Shown: piece after piece, positions 38,954 to 48,303 of the stretch
Layout: every line of letters begins with the position of its first letter
Numbering within the stretch: position 1 is the first letter of the stretch
DNA from: Porphyromonas gingivalis ATCC 33277
Lineage (GTDB): Bacteria > Bacteroidota > Bacteroidia > Bacteroidales > Porphyromonadaceae
Direction of reading: 5' to 3'
Length of the DNA: 64,000 nucleotides
Assembly (NCBI RefSeq): GCF_000010505.1
Contig: NC_010729.1
Span: 668,501-732,500, forward strand
Program-made: the position numbers and the translations under genes
The notes under the pieces: model-generated
Told to the model about the DNA's origin: nothing
Seen by the model: the letters and a program-made list of their open reading frames with translations, nothing else
The model's database searches: none

Positions 38954-39649
38954 ATGACTGATCCGATCATTATTGCCATCGATGGGCATAGCTCATGCGG
39001 GAAAAGTACCATGGCCAAGGATTTGGCTCGTGCCATCGGTTATATATATGTCGATACCGGTGCGATGTATCGTGCCGTAACGTTGTACTCCATTCGCCGG
39101 GGGCTGTGGAAGGACGGAGTTCTCGATACAGAGACTCTGCGGGACGAGATGTCCGATGTCCGGATTACTTTCCGGCTCAATGCGGAGACGGGACTGCCTG
39201 AGACTTACTTGAACGGAGAGAATGTAGAGCAGGATATTCGCAGCATGGAAGTCTCTGCCAAAGTCAGCCCGATCGCCACACTTGATTTTGTACGCGAAGC
39301 AATGGTGCGTGAGCAGCAAGCCATGGGTAAGAGCAAAGGCATAGTAATGGATGGCCGTGATATAGGTACTACGGTCTTCCCCGAAGCGGAAATGAAGATA
39401 TTCGTGACGGCCCTGCCGCATGTGCGTGCACAGCGCCGCTTGGACGAATTGCGTGCCAAGGGTGATGCAACCACTACTTTCGACGACGTACTGGCCAATA
39501 TAGAAGAGCGCGACAGGATCGACTCCACACGTGCCGTTTCACCTTTGAGACAGGCTGAGGATGCTTTAGTGCTGGACAATTCTCATATGACCATTCCGCA
39601 GCAGAAGGCATGGTTGCTGGAGCGTTTTCAGGAAGTGACCGGTTCATGA
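38954..39649 (+). CDS. cmk: Cytidylate kinase
   Basis: 231 residues. Phosphorylates CMP and dCMP. P-loop [18 protein letters not shown] at the N-terminus, then [36 protein letters not shown] and [21 protein letters not shown], the classic Cmk pattern with its NMP-binding insertion. Its TGA overlaps the ispH ATG by four bases, so the pair is coupled. Confidence 0.97.
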
Positions 39650-40515
39650 TTCCAATAGAAATAGACAGCGGATCGGGATTTTGCTTCGGTGTGGTGAATG
39701 CTATTCGTCATGCCGAGAAGCAATTGGAGAAAAACTCCGATAAGCTGTACTGCCTGGGCGATATCGTACACAATACGCTGGAGGTCGAACGGTTAGGAAA
39801 GAAAGGATTGGAGACGATCGATTACGATGCTTTTTCCCGACTGCGTGGGGCAAAGATACTGTTGCGTGCCCATGGAGAACCTCCCGAAATCTATCGGATG
39901 GCAGGAGAAAACGGGGTGACGATCATAGATGCCACTTGTCCTGTTGTACTCCGCTTGCAAAACAAAATCAAATCACGATACGAAGCCACGCGCAGCCTCG
40001 GCGCACAAGTCGTCATCTATGGCAAAAGAGGGCATGCGGAAGTAAACGGTCTGGTCGGGCAGACCGAAGGAACGGCTATCGTCATAGAGAGCGAGGAGGA
40101 GCTGGACAAAATAGATTACACACGTCCTGTCATTCTCTTTTCCCAAACGACCAAGAGCCTGGAGGGATTCGGGCAGATCATCGACAGCATCAGCACACGT
40201 ATGCAGCCGGGTGTAACTTTCGAGCATCACGATACCATCTGTCGCCAAGTGGCCAATCGAATCCCGCATATCGGAGCTTTCGCCACAGCACACGAACTGG
40301 TGTTCTTCGTAGCCGGAGAGAAAAGCTCCAACGGGAAGGTACTCTTCGGGCATTGTCTGGCAGCCAATCCGCGCAGTATCTTTATTTCCTCCCCGGAGGT
40401 CATCGTGCCGGATATGCTGGTTCCTCTGCCGGCCAGCATAGGCATCTGCGGAGCCACCTCTACGCCCCGATGGCAGATGGAAGAGGTGGCATCGCACATC
40501 AAGGCTCTATTGTAA
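39646..40515 (+). CDS. ispH: HMBPP reductase (4Fe-4S)
   Basis: 289 residues. Last step of the non-mevalonate isoprenoid pathway, making IPP and DMAPP. The three cluster cysteines lie in GFCFGVV, DATCPVV and [22 protein letters not shown] is close to the conserved HG motif region and [10 protein letters not shown] to the C-terminal STP motif. The frame is open from 39610 inside cmk; the ATG at 39646 ([15 protein letters not shown]) in ATGA overlap is used. The last 17 bases overlap the convergent nuclease-family gene. Confidence 0.95.
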
Positions 40516-41554
40516 ACTCGGCCGTCACCGGCAAGTGGTCGCTATATCCTCCTTTATAATGCATCCCCTGATAGGTGCGATTGGGTGCGATACGCGCCAC
40601 ATTGTACGGAGCGGAGTGTACCAAATAAGGCAGGACTACATTCTTGGCCGATCCGGTTCGGTAGCTGACCCGTGAATCCGGCTTCAGGAAATTGCCCGAC
40701 ACGATGATGTGATCCAACTGCTCCCATTTACCCTTATACAGAGTTGTCCCGGGAGGTATCTGAGAGAGAGGACAGCCCGAGAGGTTGTACAACTCCCCTG
40801 CTCCGGCTTTGCCGGCTTCGGGCAGAACCGTACCGGCCCGTAAGGTCTCGATCAGAGGGGATTCATCCGGATTGCTGTTCAGGTCTCCCATGATCAGAAT
40901 GAAGGGATTGTGCCGGCGGCTTAGTATCTCATTGCATTTCGTTCTCAGCAGAGTGGCGGCATCGTGCCGATAGGCATCCGATTGGCGCACACCTCCTCTG
41001 CGAGAGGGGAAGTGGCAGACGAATACATCCAGCGTGTCGCCGCCGGCCAATCGCCCCTGTGCATGCAGGATATTCCTCGTTCGTCTGTTCCTCTCGCCGC
41101 GAAAATGTACTCTATACTCTTCTTTGTGATCCAGACTGAACAGCTCCGGTCGATAGAGCAGGGCTACGTCTATGCCGCGCTTGTCCGGGCTGTTCGTCAT
41201 CACGTAGCGGTAGCTCTGTTTGCCGAGGGGAGTACGGCTCAGCAGGTTGTTCATGACCGTATCATTTTCCACCTCTACAAGAGCCACCAGTGCCGGCCAA
41301 TCGGGGCCACCTACAGCCTTGATCACCGAAGCCACCTGCTTGAGCTTGCGGTTGTAGCGGCTCTGCGTCCACCTCAGTTTTCCCTCGGGGAGAAACTCAC
41401 TGTCGTCCTTGCCGATATCGTCGTAACAGTCGAACAGGTTCTCGACATTGTAGGTCATTACTCGGAATGAAACCGGCTTCGGATGAGGGGCGAAACCTCC
41501 CGATACGACAGCGATACCGATGGAGGGAATGATAGCCTTCATGATCTTTTTCAT
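40499..41554 (-). CDS. Exported endonuclease/exonuclease/phosphatase family protein
   Basis: About 351 residues from ATG 41552-41554, or 347 from ATG 41540-41542. The N-terminus MKAIIPSIGIAVVSGG looks like a signal peptide. The EEP fold is clear: FRVMTYNVENLFD (Asn), LVALVEVEND (metal-binding Glu), ILIMGDLNSNPDES and [11 protein letters not shown] (catalytic Asp-His). Likely a Mg-dependent phosphoesterase acting outside the cytoplasm; substrate unknown. The frame extends to 41740 but upstream residues look random, and a -7 box at 41560-41567 lies within it. Convergent with ispH, overlapping by 17 bases. Confidence 0.8.
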   Translation of the reverse strand: MKKIMKAIIPSIGIAVVSGGFAPHPKPVSFRVMTYNVENLFDCYDDIGKDDSEFLPEGKLRWTQSRYNRKLKQVASVIKAVGGPDWPALVALVEVENDTVMNNLLSRTPLGKQSYRYVMTNSPDKRGIDVALLYRPELFSLDHKEEYRVHFRGERNRRTRNILHAQGRLAGGDTLDVFVCHFPSRRGGVRQSDAYRHDAATLLRTKCNEILSRRHNPFILIMGDLNSNPDESPLIETLRAGTVLPEAGKAGAGELYNLSGCPLSQIPPGTTLYKGKWEQLDHIIVSGNFLKPDSRVSYRTGSAKNVVLPYLVHSAPYNVARIAPNRTYQGMHYKGGYSDHLPVTAEFTIEP

Positions 41555-41559
41555 CACCC

Positions 41560-41567
41560 CAAAGGTA
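41560..41567 (-). promoter_or_regulatory. Possible -7 box of the EEP-family gene
   Basis: Minus-strand TACCTTTG only six bases before ATG 41554, so the transcript would be almost leaderless from that ATG; this slightly favours the start at 41542. Confidence 0.35.
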
Positions 41568-41632
41568 GTGAGTCCTGTCCATTTATCCGGAGGTTTCGGT
41601 GGAGCCTTAGAGAGGCTTCGGAGAGCTAAGTG

Positions 41633-41663
41633 TTTGATAGATTGGCCAAAACGCTTATCTTTG
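41633..41663 (+). promoter_or_regulatory. Promoter of the thioredoxin-fold gene
   Basis: TTTG (41633-41636), 19 bases, TATCTTTG (41656-41663): a very good match. The leader to ATG 41804 is about 135 bases. Confidence 0.6.
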
Positions 41664-41803
41664 CCGCTGTGGTTGCTTCTACAAACCCTTAGCGAAGGGT
41701 GGGCTATCACCTCGAAACCCTCCGAAACACGGGGGCTCAAGCTTGCCGGATCCGTCGCTCTGACGGGTGGTTGCTTGGGGATGTCTAACTATAACGGAAT
41801 GGT

Positions 41804-42298
41804 ATGAAATTAAAGAGGATACTTTCCGGCTCATTGGTCGCGGCAGCCTTGCTTTTGTCGGGTAGCTCGGCCACCTCTCCATCCGAAGCCATAGATGGCT
41901 TGGCAGTAGGGGCAGCGGTGCCGGAGGTAAAGTCTTTGGTCGTACAATCGGACGGCAGCTCAGAGGCTGCTTCGTACACGCTGATCCACTTCTGGGCGGC
42001 ATACGATGGAGAGAGCAGGGCCGGTAATGTCCGATGGTCTCGTTATTTTGCCAAAAGACCCGACAGTCGGGTACGGTATGTAGGTGTTTCGATGGACAAA
42101 AACCTGTCGGTATTCACAAATACCTTGGCTTTCGACCAAATAGACTTGTCTGCCCAGCGACTGGTGGAAAATAGTAAACGCGATCAAATGCTCAACATCT
42201 ATGGCTTGAAGATCCGTTTCCACAGTTACCTGGTGGACGCACATGGGATTATACGGGCAGTAGATCCGAATCCCGATCAACTGGAGACAATTCTCTAA
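41804..42298 (+). CDS. Exported thioredoxin-fold protein lacking redox cysteines
   Basis: 164 residues. Signal peptide MKLKRILSGSLVAAALLLSGSSA without a lipobox cysteine. The remainder reads like a TlpA/AhpC-type thioredoxin fold: GAAVPEVKSLVV, then YTLIHFWAAYDGESRAGNVRW where WCxxC would be expected, then VRYVGVSMDKNLSVFTNTL, and SYLVDAHGIIRAVDPNPDQLETIL matching the cis-Pro/VDxxGxI end. There are no cysteines in the mature protein, so thiol chemistry is excluded; a binding or scaffold role is inferred. It has its own strong promoter and terminator. Confidence 0.7.
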   Translation: MKLKRILSGSLVAAALLLSGSSATSPSEAIDGLAVGAAVPEVKSLVVQSDGSSEAASYTLIHFWAAYDGESRAGNVRWSRYFAKRPDSRVRYVGVSMDKNLSVFTNTLAFDQIDLSAQRLVENSKRDQMLNIYGLKIRFHSYLVDAHGIIRAVDPNPDQLETIL

Positions 42299-42322
42299 GC
42301 CGGATCAGTCCGGCCTGTACAG

Positions 42323-42360
42323 ACGAGGGTGCACCCACAGGGGGTGCACCCTCGTTCCGT
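42323..42360 (+). terminator. Terminator hairpin after the thioredoxin-fold gene
   Basis: ACGAGGGTGCACCC (42323-42336) pairs perfectly with GGGTGCACCCTCGT (42342-42355), followed by a short T-rich end. Confidence 0.75.
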
Positions 42361-42540
42361 TTCGAGGTGAATACATCAGTGCTGCCCTGCTTACCACTGC
42401 TGCCACCTTCTCCGGACGTATCCACAGCGGAGCCATCGGCTATCTCTCCCCAAAAAACTTCTTGAAAACACCTTCGAAAATTCAAAGAGACCACAAAAGG
42501 GTAGCTGTAAATACAATTACTCACTCAAAAATCATGCGCC

Positions 42541-42858
42541 AAAAAAGTTTTCAACAACGAAGACGAGTTTGGAACGATTCCAAATAAGCATCCGTGGAGA
42601 AGAAAAAAGCAAGGCAAAAGTGATGGGAAAATGGACTTTTACAGATCGAAATACCACTTAAAACAAGTGAGACAACGATCTGTATATAAAACATTTTCAA
42701 TTTATATATAAATCGTTTTTGTTTTGTATATAAATCGTTTCCAATAAATATATAGATCGTAAATGATTTGTATATAAATCGCAGGCTCAAAAAAGCCTTT
42801 TCAGTAGCTGATATAAAAGAAGCACCCGCCGAGTTCTACGGAGAACTCCGACGGGTGC
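42541..42858. repeat. Phased AT-box element, copy B
   Basis: Contains AAAAGTTTTCAACAACGAAG (42543-42562, preceded by two more A), five TATATAAATCG-like boxes starting at 42683, 42705, 42727, 42749 and 42771 (exactly 22 bases apart), and a hairpin GCACCCG...CGGGTGC at 42822-42858. Same order and orientation as copy A at 3498-3849. No ORF. Confidence 0.65.
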
Positions 42859-43400
42859 AGTCCGGATATGTATGTGGTGGGGCCTATGCCAAGATGCTAT
42901 CTTACTGCATGTGATTTGAAGTAGATGTACGACTTTCCTCTACAATCTCGGATCGGATCGGGGGCTGTTGCTGTGCCGGAATATCCGAATAGGAGCCTGT
43001 TCGGGCTTGATGCCGGATGATCGGTCATGGTCGGTGGTTTATGGATGTGTGGCATACTAATATAATACTCTCTTTTTTCAGTTAATTGCTCGCTTCCAAT
43101 ACACGGGGAAATCCATTGTTCGGAGCAATGCTTTTCGGAAGGCAAAATTAGCCAAATCTTTTTTCTTCCACCAACGGCTATTGCACTTCAGGGTGTAAGC
43201 TGCATGATGCAATTTTTGGGGGAAATATTTGCATAATTTAAATTCATTTTCTACATTGTGGCCGAAAAACAACTGTATAGAAACCATCTTATGAAAAACG
43301 GCGAAAATCCACCAAGCACATTGGCGGCAGACTTGTAAATACAGAGTCACGTCGCACCTCTCCGTGAAAAATAATCAACTAAAATCATTTGAAGACAAAT
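42859..43400. other. Long leader/intergenic region before the exported-protein cluster
   Basis: No gene recognised. It includes a possible promoter (TTTG at 43228-43231, 20 bases, TACATTGT at 43252-43259, imperfect), implying a leader of about 130 bases. Confidence 0.35.
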
Positions 43401-44342
43401 ATGAAGATGAGAAAAACAATAATTTTCTACTTGTTGCTCGCCCTGTTTAGCTGTTCTTGGGCACAAGAAAGAGTCGATGAACGTGTGTACTCCGCCGGCA
43501 CCAGTATCCTAACCGGGATTCTTGAAAAAGTGAAAGCACCGAATATGTATGGAGATCAAGAAGTATGGGGTATGGCTCGTGCAACCGAAGAGCACTACTT
43601 TGTGCTTCCTATTACGGATGACCTCACTCCCGTGCTCTTTCACAAACGCTTTACAAACGAACCCTACTTCGTCTCAGACGAAGGGATAACCGAGTTTTTC
43701 AAGTTTGCCCAAGAGGGTGATATGATTGAAGTAGAGGGTGTATTTGAGTTTATGGGTTTCGAGCTTTTGTACTATCGTTTTGTGCCGACAAGGATTACCT
43801 CCTATAATGCTCCCATTGAAGGTGTTGTGAGCAAGACGGGAAATCCTGCTTTTACAATCCCGATGCTCCCGGGGGTTTCTGATTGCATAGAAATCTCAAA
43901 CAACCGCAAAGTCTTTCTGACCAATCAATTAGGGGTTGTAAACATCACTGACGGGATGGGACCTCCGATTATTGCCGGAGTCTCTGCTTCCTATGGATCT
44001 TCCGTCCGGGTGTATGGTCATGTCTCACAGCGGTGGGACATCATAGGCCATTGCTATTTGGATATCTACCCAACCAATTGCTATCCGCTCAGCACGAAAC
44101 CCGTTGCAGGAGACGATGAGGTTTTCGTCAAACAACAAGGCAGGCAAATAGAGATCGATAGCAACAGTCCCATAGTCCAAGTGGTCGCCTACGATCTTGA
44201 GGGGAAAAGTGTTTTTCGCAAAAGAATGACCGAAAATGCTTATACCCTATCCTTTAGAGCACCCATGCTCGGCTTTATGACCATCATGATCGAAACGCAA
44301 AATTCGATTACCAACAAGAAACTTAACATTACACAGCGATGA
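43401..44342 (+). CDS. Exported protein with type IX sorting CTD (tandem paralogue 1)
   Basis: 313 residues from ATG 43401 (the frame also opens at a TTG, 43389). Signal peptide MKMRKTIIFYLLLALFSCSWAQ. Residues about 30-225 form a domain repeated in the two following paralogues (GILEKVKAPNMYGDQEVWGM; FAQEGDMIEVEGVFEF; RITSYNAPIEGVVS). The last 75 residues match a T9SS type A CTD: DEVFVKQQGRQIEIDS, VVAYDLEGKSVFRKR, and end in KKLNIT. Likely secreted and anchored by the PorU/PorQ/PorV system. Function of the main domain unknown. PG0611 in W83 by memory. Confidence 0.8.
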   Translation: MKMRKTIIFYLLLALFSCSWAQERVDERVYSAGTSILTGILEKVKAPNMYGDQEVWGMARATEEHYFVLPITDDLTPVLFHKRFTNEPYFVSDEGITEFFKFAQEGDMIEVEGVFEFMGFELLYYRFVPTRITSYNAPIEGVVSKTGNPAFTIPMLPGVSDCIEISNNRKVFLTNQLGVVNITDGMGPPIIAGVSASYGSSVRVYGHVSQRWDIIGHCYLDIYPTNCYPLSTKPVAGDDEVFVKQQGRQIEIDSNSPIVQVVAYDLEGKSVFRKRMTENAYTLSFRAPMLGFMTIMIETQNSITNKKLNITQR

Positions 44343-44542
44343 AACGAATAATTTTATTGCTTAGCGCGCTTTGTCTCTATGCGGCACCTTATGTACAAGC
44401 GCAGAATGAAGGTTCAGATGCTTATTATCAACAAATGTTTGAACTAATCCGCTCCGACTTCGAACGGGATATGCTCTTGCCACAAGTGACCTCAGTAACA
44501 CTTCCGTCCGGACCGCTCTCTGTGGTAAAGATTTCTATATGA
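44339..44542 (+). CDS. Small exported peptide of unknown function
   Basis: 67 residues. Signal peptide MKRIILLLSALCLYAAPYVQAQ, then 45 residues (NEGSDAYYQQMFELIRSDFERD...). ATGA overlap with the upstream gene supports real translation. No domain recognised; it could be the truncated start of a longer protein. The next gene begins 23 bases on. Confidence 0.6.
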   Translation: MKRIILLLSALCLYAAPYVQAQNEGSDAYYQQMFELIRSDFERDMLLPQVTSVTLPSGPLSVVKISI

Positions 44543-44565
44543 TTTTGGCTCTTAACTAAAAGTTT

Positions 44566-45261
44566 ATGATGAAAAAAGCATTTGTTTTCGTACTACTGGT
44601 TTGCCTATTCTCCTCGTTCAGCAGTTCCGCCCAAACAACGACGAACAGTAGCCGGAGTTATTTTACAGGACGAATCGAGAAGGTGAGTTTGAACTTAGGG
44701 GTCCCCCCCGTAAGCACAGAGATTTGGGGAATGACCCATGATGCGAACGGTCTCCCTTTCGAAATACCTATCTCTTTCAGTCGTTTCATCCGTCGGGACG
44801 ACGTAACCACAACCACAGAGTATTACATAGCGAATAACGAGGCGACCCTGAATGAGTGGTGCGACTATGCACAGTCTGGCGGCATCGTGAGGGTAGAAGG
44901 TCGTTTTTGGAAAATGACTTACAACATACCAACCTACAATGCAGTCTGCACCCGGATTACATTCGAAAATCAAGAAATAGAAGGAACGATCGTCTTGATA
45001 CCCAAACCCAAAGTCTCGCTGCCTCATGTGTCGGAATCGGTGCCTTGCATCCGAACCGAAGCCGGGAGGGAATTTATCCTTTGCGAAGAAGACGACACCT
45101 TTGTGTCTCACGATGGTAACGAAGTAATGATAGGCGGTAAACCTTTCTTGCTCAATACCAACGTAAAGATTGTGGGGGACGTATCCCAAAAGTATGCCGT
45201 GGGCGTAGGAGAAATTCGATTCCTGCAGATTTGTGCCAAAACAGTATCACAACAAAAATGA
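44566..45261 (+). CDS. Exported paralogue 2, without CTD
   Basis: 231 residues. Signal peptide MMKKAFVFVLLVCLFSSFSSSAQ. The main domain is related to paralogues 1 and 3: GRIEKVSLNLG, STEIWGMTHDANGLPFEIPI, WCDYAQSGGIVRVEGRFWK, CTRITFENQEIEGTIV, EVMIGGKPFLL. The protein stops at AKTVSQQK where the others continue into a sorting domain, so unlike them it should stay in the periplasm or leave by another route. Four cysteines remain in the mature part. ATG at 44566 or 44569. Confidence 0.72.
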   Translation: MMKKAFVFVLLVCLFSSFSSSAQTTTNSSRSYFTGRIEKVSLNLGVPPVSTEIWGMTHDANGLPFEIPISFSRFIRRDDVTTTTEYYIANNEATLNEWCDYAQSGGIVRVEGRFWKMTYNIPTYNAVCTRITFENQEIEGTIVLIPKPKVSLPHVSESVPCIRTEAGREFILCEEDDTFVSHDGNEVMIGGKPFLLNTNVKIVGDVSQKYAVGVGEIRFLQICAKTVSQQK

Positions 45262-45268
45262 ACACAAG

Positions 45269-46195
45269 ATGAAACAAACAATACTCGGCATACAGCTACC
45301 GCAATGGACAAGGATTTGGCTTTCATTTTTCATGATTGCAGGATGTACAGTAGCATTATCGGGGCAATCGCAATCGAGAGGATACGCAACGACCGGCATC
45401 TTAGAGCCTGTTATGTTGCCCGACACAGTCCCGGTCGATTATCACTCGGTCTGGGGGATGGTCTGTGATGCACAACTGAATGCCTTTGACAAGCCGATAG
45501 CCTTTAGGCCTCCGCATAGTATCCATTATTATCCTACAGCTTATTATGGGGGGTTAAGGGAGTTCTGTCCATACGCCAAGTTGGGCGATATGCTCATTAC
45601 AGAAGGTCGTTTCCATGAATTCGATGCCTACTATGAACTGATGTGCACACGCATCACTCTCCCCAATCGAACTTTCGAGGGAGTGGTTACCGAGATCCCT
45701 ATGCCGCAATTTACGTATCCGGAAGTGACAGCGACTATTGTTTGCGTAAAAGACGACAGCGGCTTCGAGATCGCAATCAAAGATGACGAAGGCAACTTTA
45801 TCAGTAGTGAAAACGGAGAAGTAATGATAGCCGGAAACTCCTATCCCCTCCAAACGCGCGTCAGGGTAGAGGGAGACATTGTGCAGGATTATCAGCTGAA
45901 GTATCCCATTATCTTCTATAGCACGGTTGCCAAATCATGCCATACGACAGACAGCCAAACAGTTGTACCTTCGTCGGACGATATAAACGTCTACGTCCAA
46001 GGAACGACCATCGGCATCAAGGCAGAAAAACAGATCAAATCGGTCTATATTTATGATATGGCAGGACGGATGCTTTTTGCCACGAGTCAGACACAGGGCA
46101 GAGAATTTTGTATCGACTTAATGACGAAAGGCCATGTTCTCGTCACTGTTTTGTTCGCAGATAATACACAGACATCTAAGAACATCATCCTGTAA
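45269..46195 (+). CDS. Exported protein with type IX sorting CTD (tandem paralogue 3)
   Basis: 308 residues from ATG 45269; the frame opens earlier at a GTG (45233) within the previous gene. Signal sequence MKQTILGIQLPQWTRIWLSFFMIAGCTVALSGQ. Shared domain: GILEPVMLPDT, YHSVWGMVCDAQLNAFDKPI, YAKLGDMLITEGRFHEF, CTRITLPNRTFEGVVTEIP, GEVMIAGNSYPLQTRVRVEGD. C-terminal CTD: DINVYVQGTTIGIKAEKQI, VYIYDMAGRMLF, and the end TSKNIIL. PG0614 in W83 by memory. Unknown activity; secreted by T9SS is a strong inference. Confidence 0.8.
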   Translation: MKQTILGIQLPQWTRIWLSFFMIAGCTVALSGQSQSRGYATTGILEPVMLPDTVPVDYHSVWGMVCDAQLNAFDKPIAFRPPHSIHYYPTAYYGGLREFCPYAKLGDMLITEGRFHEFDAYYELMCTRITLPNRTFEGVVTEIPMPQFTYPEVTATIVCVKDDSGFEIAIKDDEGNFISSENGEVMIAGNSYPLQTRVRVEGDIVQDYQLKYPIIFYSTVAKSCHTTDSQTVVPSSDDINVYVQGTTIGIKAEKQIKSVYIYDMAGRMLFATSQTQGREFCIDLMTKGHVLVTVLFADNTQTSKNIIL

Positions 46196-46249
46196 GATGG
46201 GTATCGTCAGCTGAAAAACTCTATCAAGAGATATCTTTGGAATCCGATT

Positions 46250-46286
46250 GACGCCGATGAGAACACTTTCGTCGGCGTCTTTCTTT
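46250..46286 (+). terminator. Terminator of the exported-protein cluster
   Basis: GACGCCGATGA (46250-46260) pairs with TTCGTCGGCGTC (46268-46279), followed by TTTCTTT. Confidence 0.7.
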
Positions 46287-46369
46287 GCCTGCAAATGCAA
46301 CGCTCTTGCAGATGGAATGTGCAGAATCCGAACACTTGGATATCCATTCCGAAAAACAGCCTGTTTTAC

Positions 46370-46377
46370 TACCTTTG
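46370..46377 (+). promoter_or_regulatory. bipA: Candidate -7 box of bipA
   Basis: TACCTTTG, 25 bases before ATG 46402. It lies inside the longer open frame, supporting the shorter start. Confidence 0.45.
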
Positions 46378-46401
46378 TCCCCAATTACTCAGAAGAAGAA
46401 A

Positions 46402-48201
46402 ATGCAGGACATCAGGAACATTGCCATCATTGCCCACGTAGACCACGGTAAAACCACGCTCGTGGACAAGATGCTCTTAGCCGGCAAGCTTTTCAGGGAT
46501 GACAAGGCTGCCGAAGTGGATACTTTCCTCGATAGCAACGACTTGGAACGCGAACGCGGTATCACCATTCTTTCCAAAAACGTCAGTATTCGCTATAAGG
46601 GTTGTAAAATCAATATCATCGATACCCCGGGACACGCCGACTTCGGCGGTGAAGTGGAGCGCGTGCTCAATATGGCCGATGGATGCCTCCTGCTGGTGGA
46701 TGCATTTGAGGGGCCGATGCCGCAGACTCGGTTTGTGCTGCAAAAAGCCATCGAGATGGGACTCAAACCCATCGTCGTCATCAACAAAGTAGACAAACTC
46801 AACTGCCGCCCGAGCGAAGTGCAGGATATGGTGTTCGACCTCATGTACAGCCTCGATGCTTCGGAAGATCAGCTCGATTTCCCCACCATATACGGCTCGG
46901 CCAAGCAGGGTTGGATGAGTACCGACTACAAACATCCCACACAGGACATTGCTCCGCTACTCGATGCCATCATCCGACATATCCCCGCTCCCGAACAGCC
47001 GGAGGGTGCCACGCAGATGCTCATTACATCGCTTGACTATACTTCCTATGTGGGGCGTATTGCCGTCGGGCGAGTACATCGCGGCACACTCCGCGAAGGG
47101 CAGGACATTATGCTCTGCAAGCGTGATGGCACGATGCAGAAGCAGCGAATCAAGGAGCTGAATACCTTCGAAGGCTTGGGACGAGCCAAAGCCGACCATG
47201 TGGATGCAGGAGATATATGCGCTATCATCGGTTTGGAAAGTTTCGAAATCGGAGAGACCATTGCCGATGCCAATGCTCCCGAAGCTCTTCAGGCTATTGC
47301 GATCGATGAGCCGACGATGAGTATGCTCTTTACCATCAACAACTCGCCGTTCTACGGCAAGGAGGGTAAGTATGTCACCAGCCGGCATATTCACGACCGT
47401 CTGATGCGAGAACTGGACAAGAATCTGGCTCTTCGTGTGGAGACCACCGATAACGCCGACAGCTGGCTCGTATTCGGGCGTGGCGTACTGCATCTTTCCG
47501 TTCTTATCGAGACCATGCGCCGCGAGGGGTACGAACTTCAAGTGGGGCAGCCCCAAGTGATCATCAAAGAGATAGACGGCGAGCGGTGCGAACCGATAGA
47601 GCTTCTTTCGATCAATCTGCCGGAAGAGTCCTCCAGTCGTATCATAGACATAGTGACCCGTCGCAAGGGAGAGATGGTGATGATGGAAAACAAGAACGAC
47701 CGGGTGTTTATGGAGTTCCACATCCCTTCACGAGGGATCATCGGACTCAACAATGCCGTACTGACAGCATCGGCAGGAGAGGCCGTAATCGCGCACCGCT
47801 TCTTGGAATTCCAACCGTGGAAAGGGGAGATAGAGCGTCGCAACAACGGATCGATCATTGCGCTCGAAAGCGGAACGGCCTATGCCTATGCCCTGAATAA
47901 TCTCCAAAGCCGTGGACGCTTCTTCATCTCTCCGCAGGAGGAGGTCTATGCCGGTCAGGTCGTGGGCGAGCACACGAAGGAGGGCGATCTCTGCGTCAAC
48001 GTCTGCAAGAGCAAAAAGCTTACCAATATGCGTGCTTCCGGTAGCGATGATAAGGTGTCACTGGCTCCACCGGTGGTATTCAGCCTCGAAGATGCTTTGG
48101 AGTATATCAAGTATGACGAGTATGTGGAGGTGACGCCGAAAAGCATGCGCATGCGTAAAATTATCCTCGACGAGACAGAACGTAAACGACAAGGACGATA
48201 A
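46402..48201 (+). CDS. bipA: Ribosome-associated GTPase BipA/TypA
   Basis: 599 residues. EF-G-like translational GTPase involved in ribosome assembly at low temperature and stress. G1 [12 protein letters not shown]2/G3 with [12 protein letters not shown] and [17 protein letters not shown]4 [10 protein letters not shown]; then EF-Tu domain II, two EF-G-like domains and the BipA-specific C-terminal domain ([36 protein letters not shown]). The frame is open from 46285; ATG 46402 ([16 protein letters not shown]) is the family start and follows the -7 box. Confidence 0.97.
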   Translation: MQDIRNIAIIAHVDHGKTTLVDKMLLAGKLFRDDKAAEVDTFLDSNDLERERGITILSKNVSIRYKGCKINIIDTPGHADFGGEVERVLNMADGCLLLVDAFEGPMPQTRFVLQKAIEMGLKPIVVINKVDKLNCRPSEVQDMVFDLMYSLDASEDQLDFPTIYGSAKQGWMSTDYKHPTQDIAPLLDAIIRHIPAPEQPEGATQMLITSLDYTSYVGRIAVGRVHRGTLREGQDIMLCKRDGTMQKQRIKELNTFEGLGRAKADHVDAGDICAIIGLESFEIGETIADANAPEALQAIAIDEPTMSMLFTINNSPFYGKEGKYVTSRHIHDRLMRELDKNLALRVETTDNADSWLVFGRGVLHLSVLIETMRREGYELQVGQPQVIIKEIDGERCEPIELLSINLPEESSSRIIDIVTRRKGEMVMMENKNDRVFMEFHIPSRGIIGLNNAVLTASAGEAVIAHRFLEFQPWKGEIERRNNGSIIALESGTAYAYALNNLQSRGRFFISPQEEVYAGQVVGEHTKEGDLCVNVCKSKKLTNMRASGSDDKVSLAPPVVFSLEDALEYIKYDEYVEVTPKSMRMRKIILDETERKRQGR

Positions 48202-48303
48202 CAGAGGCAAAGTATTTGCAGATTTCATCTATCTATCGTATTTTGGTGCCCGAAATACGGAAAATCAAACAAAATGTTTCACTAACAAAAAAGATAAACG
48301 AAC

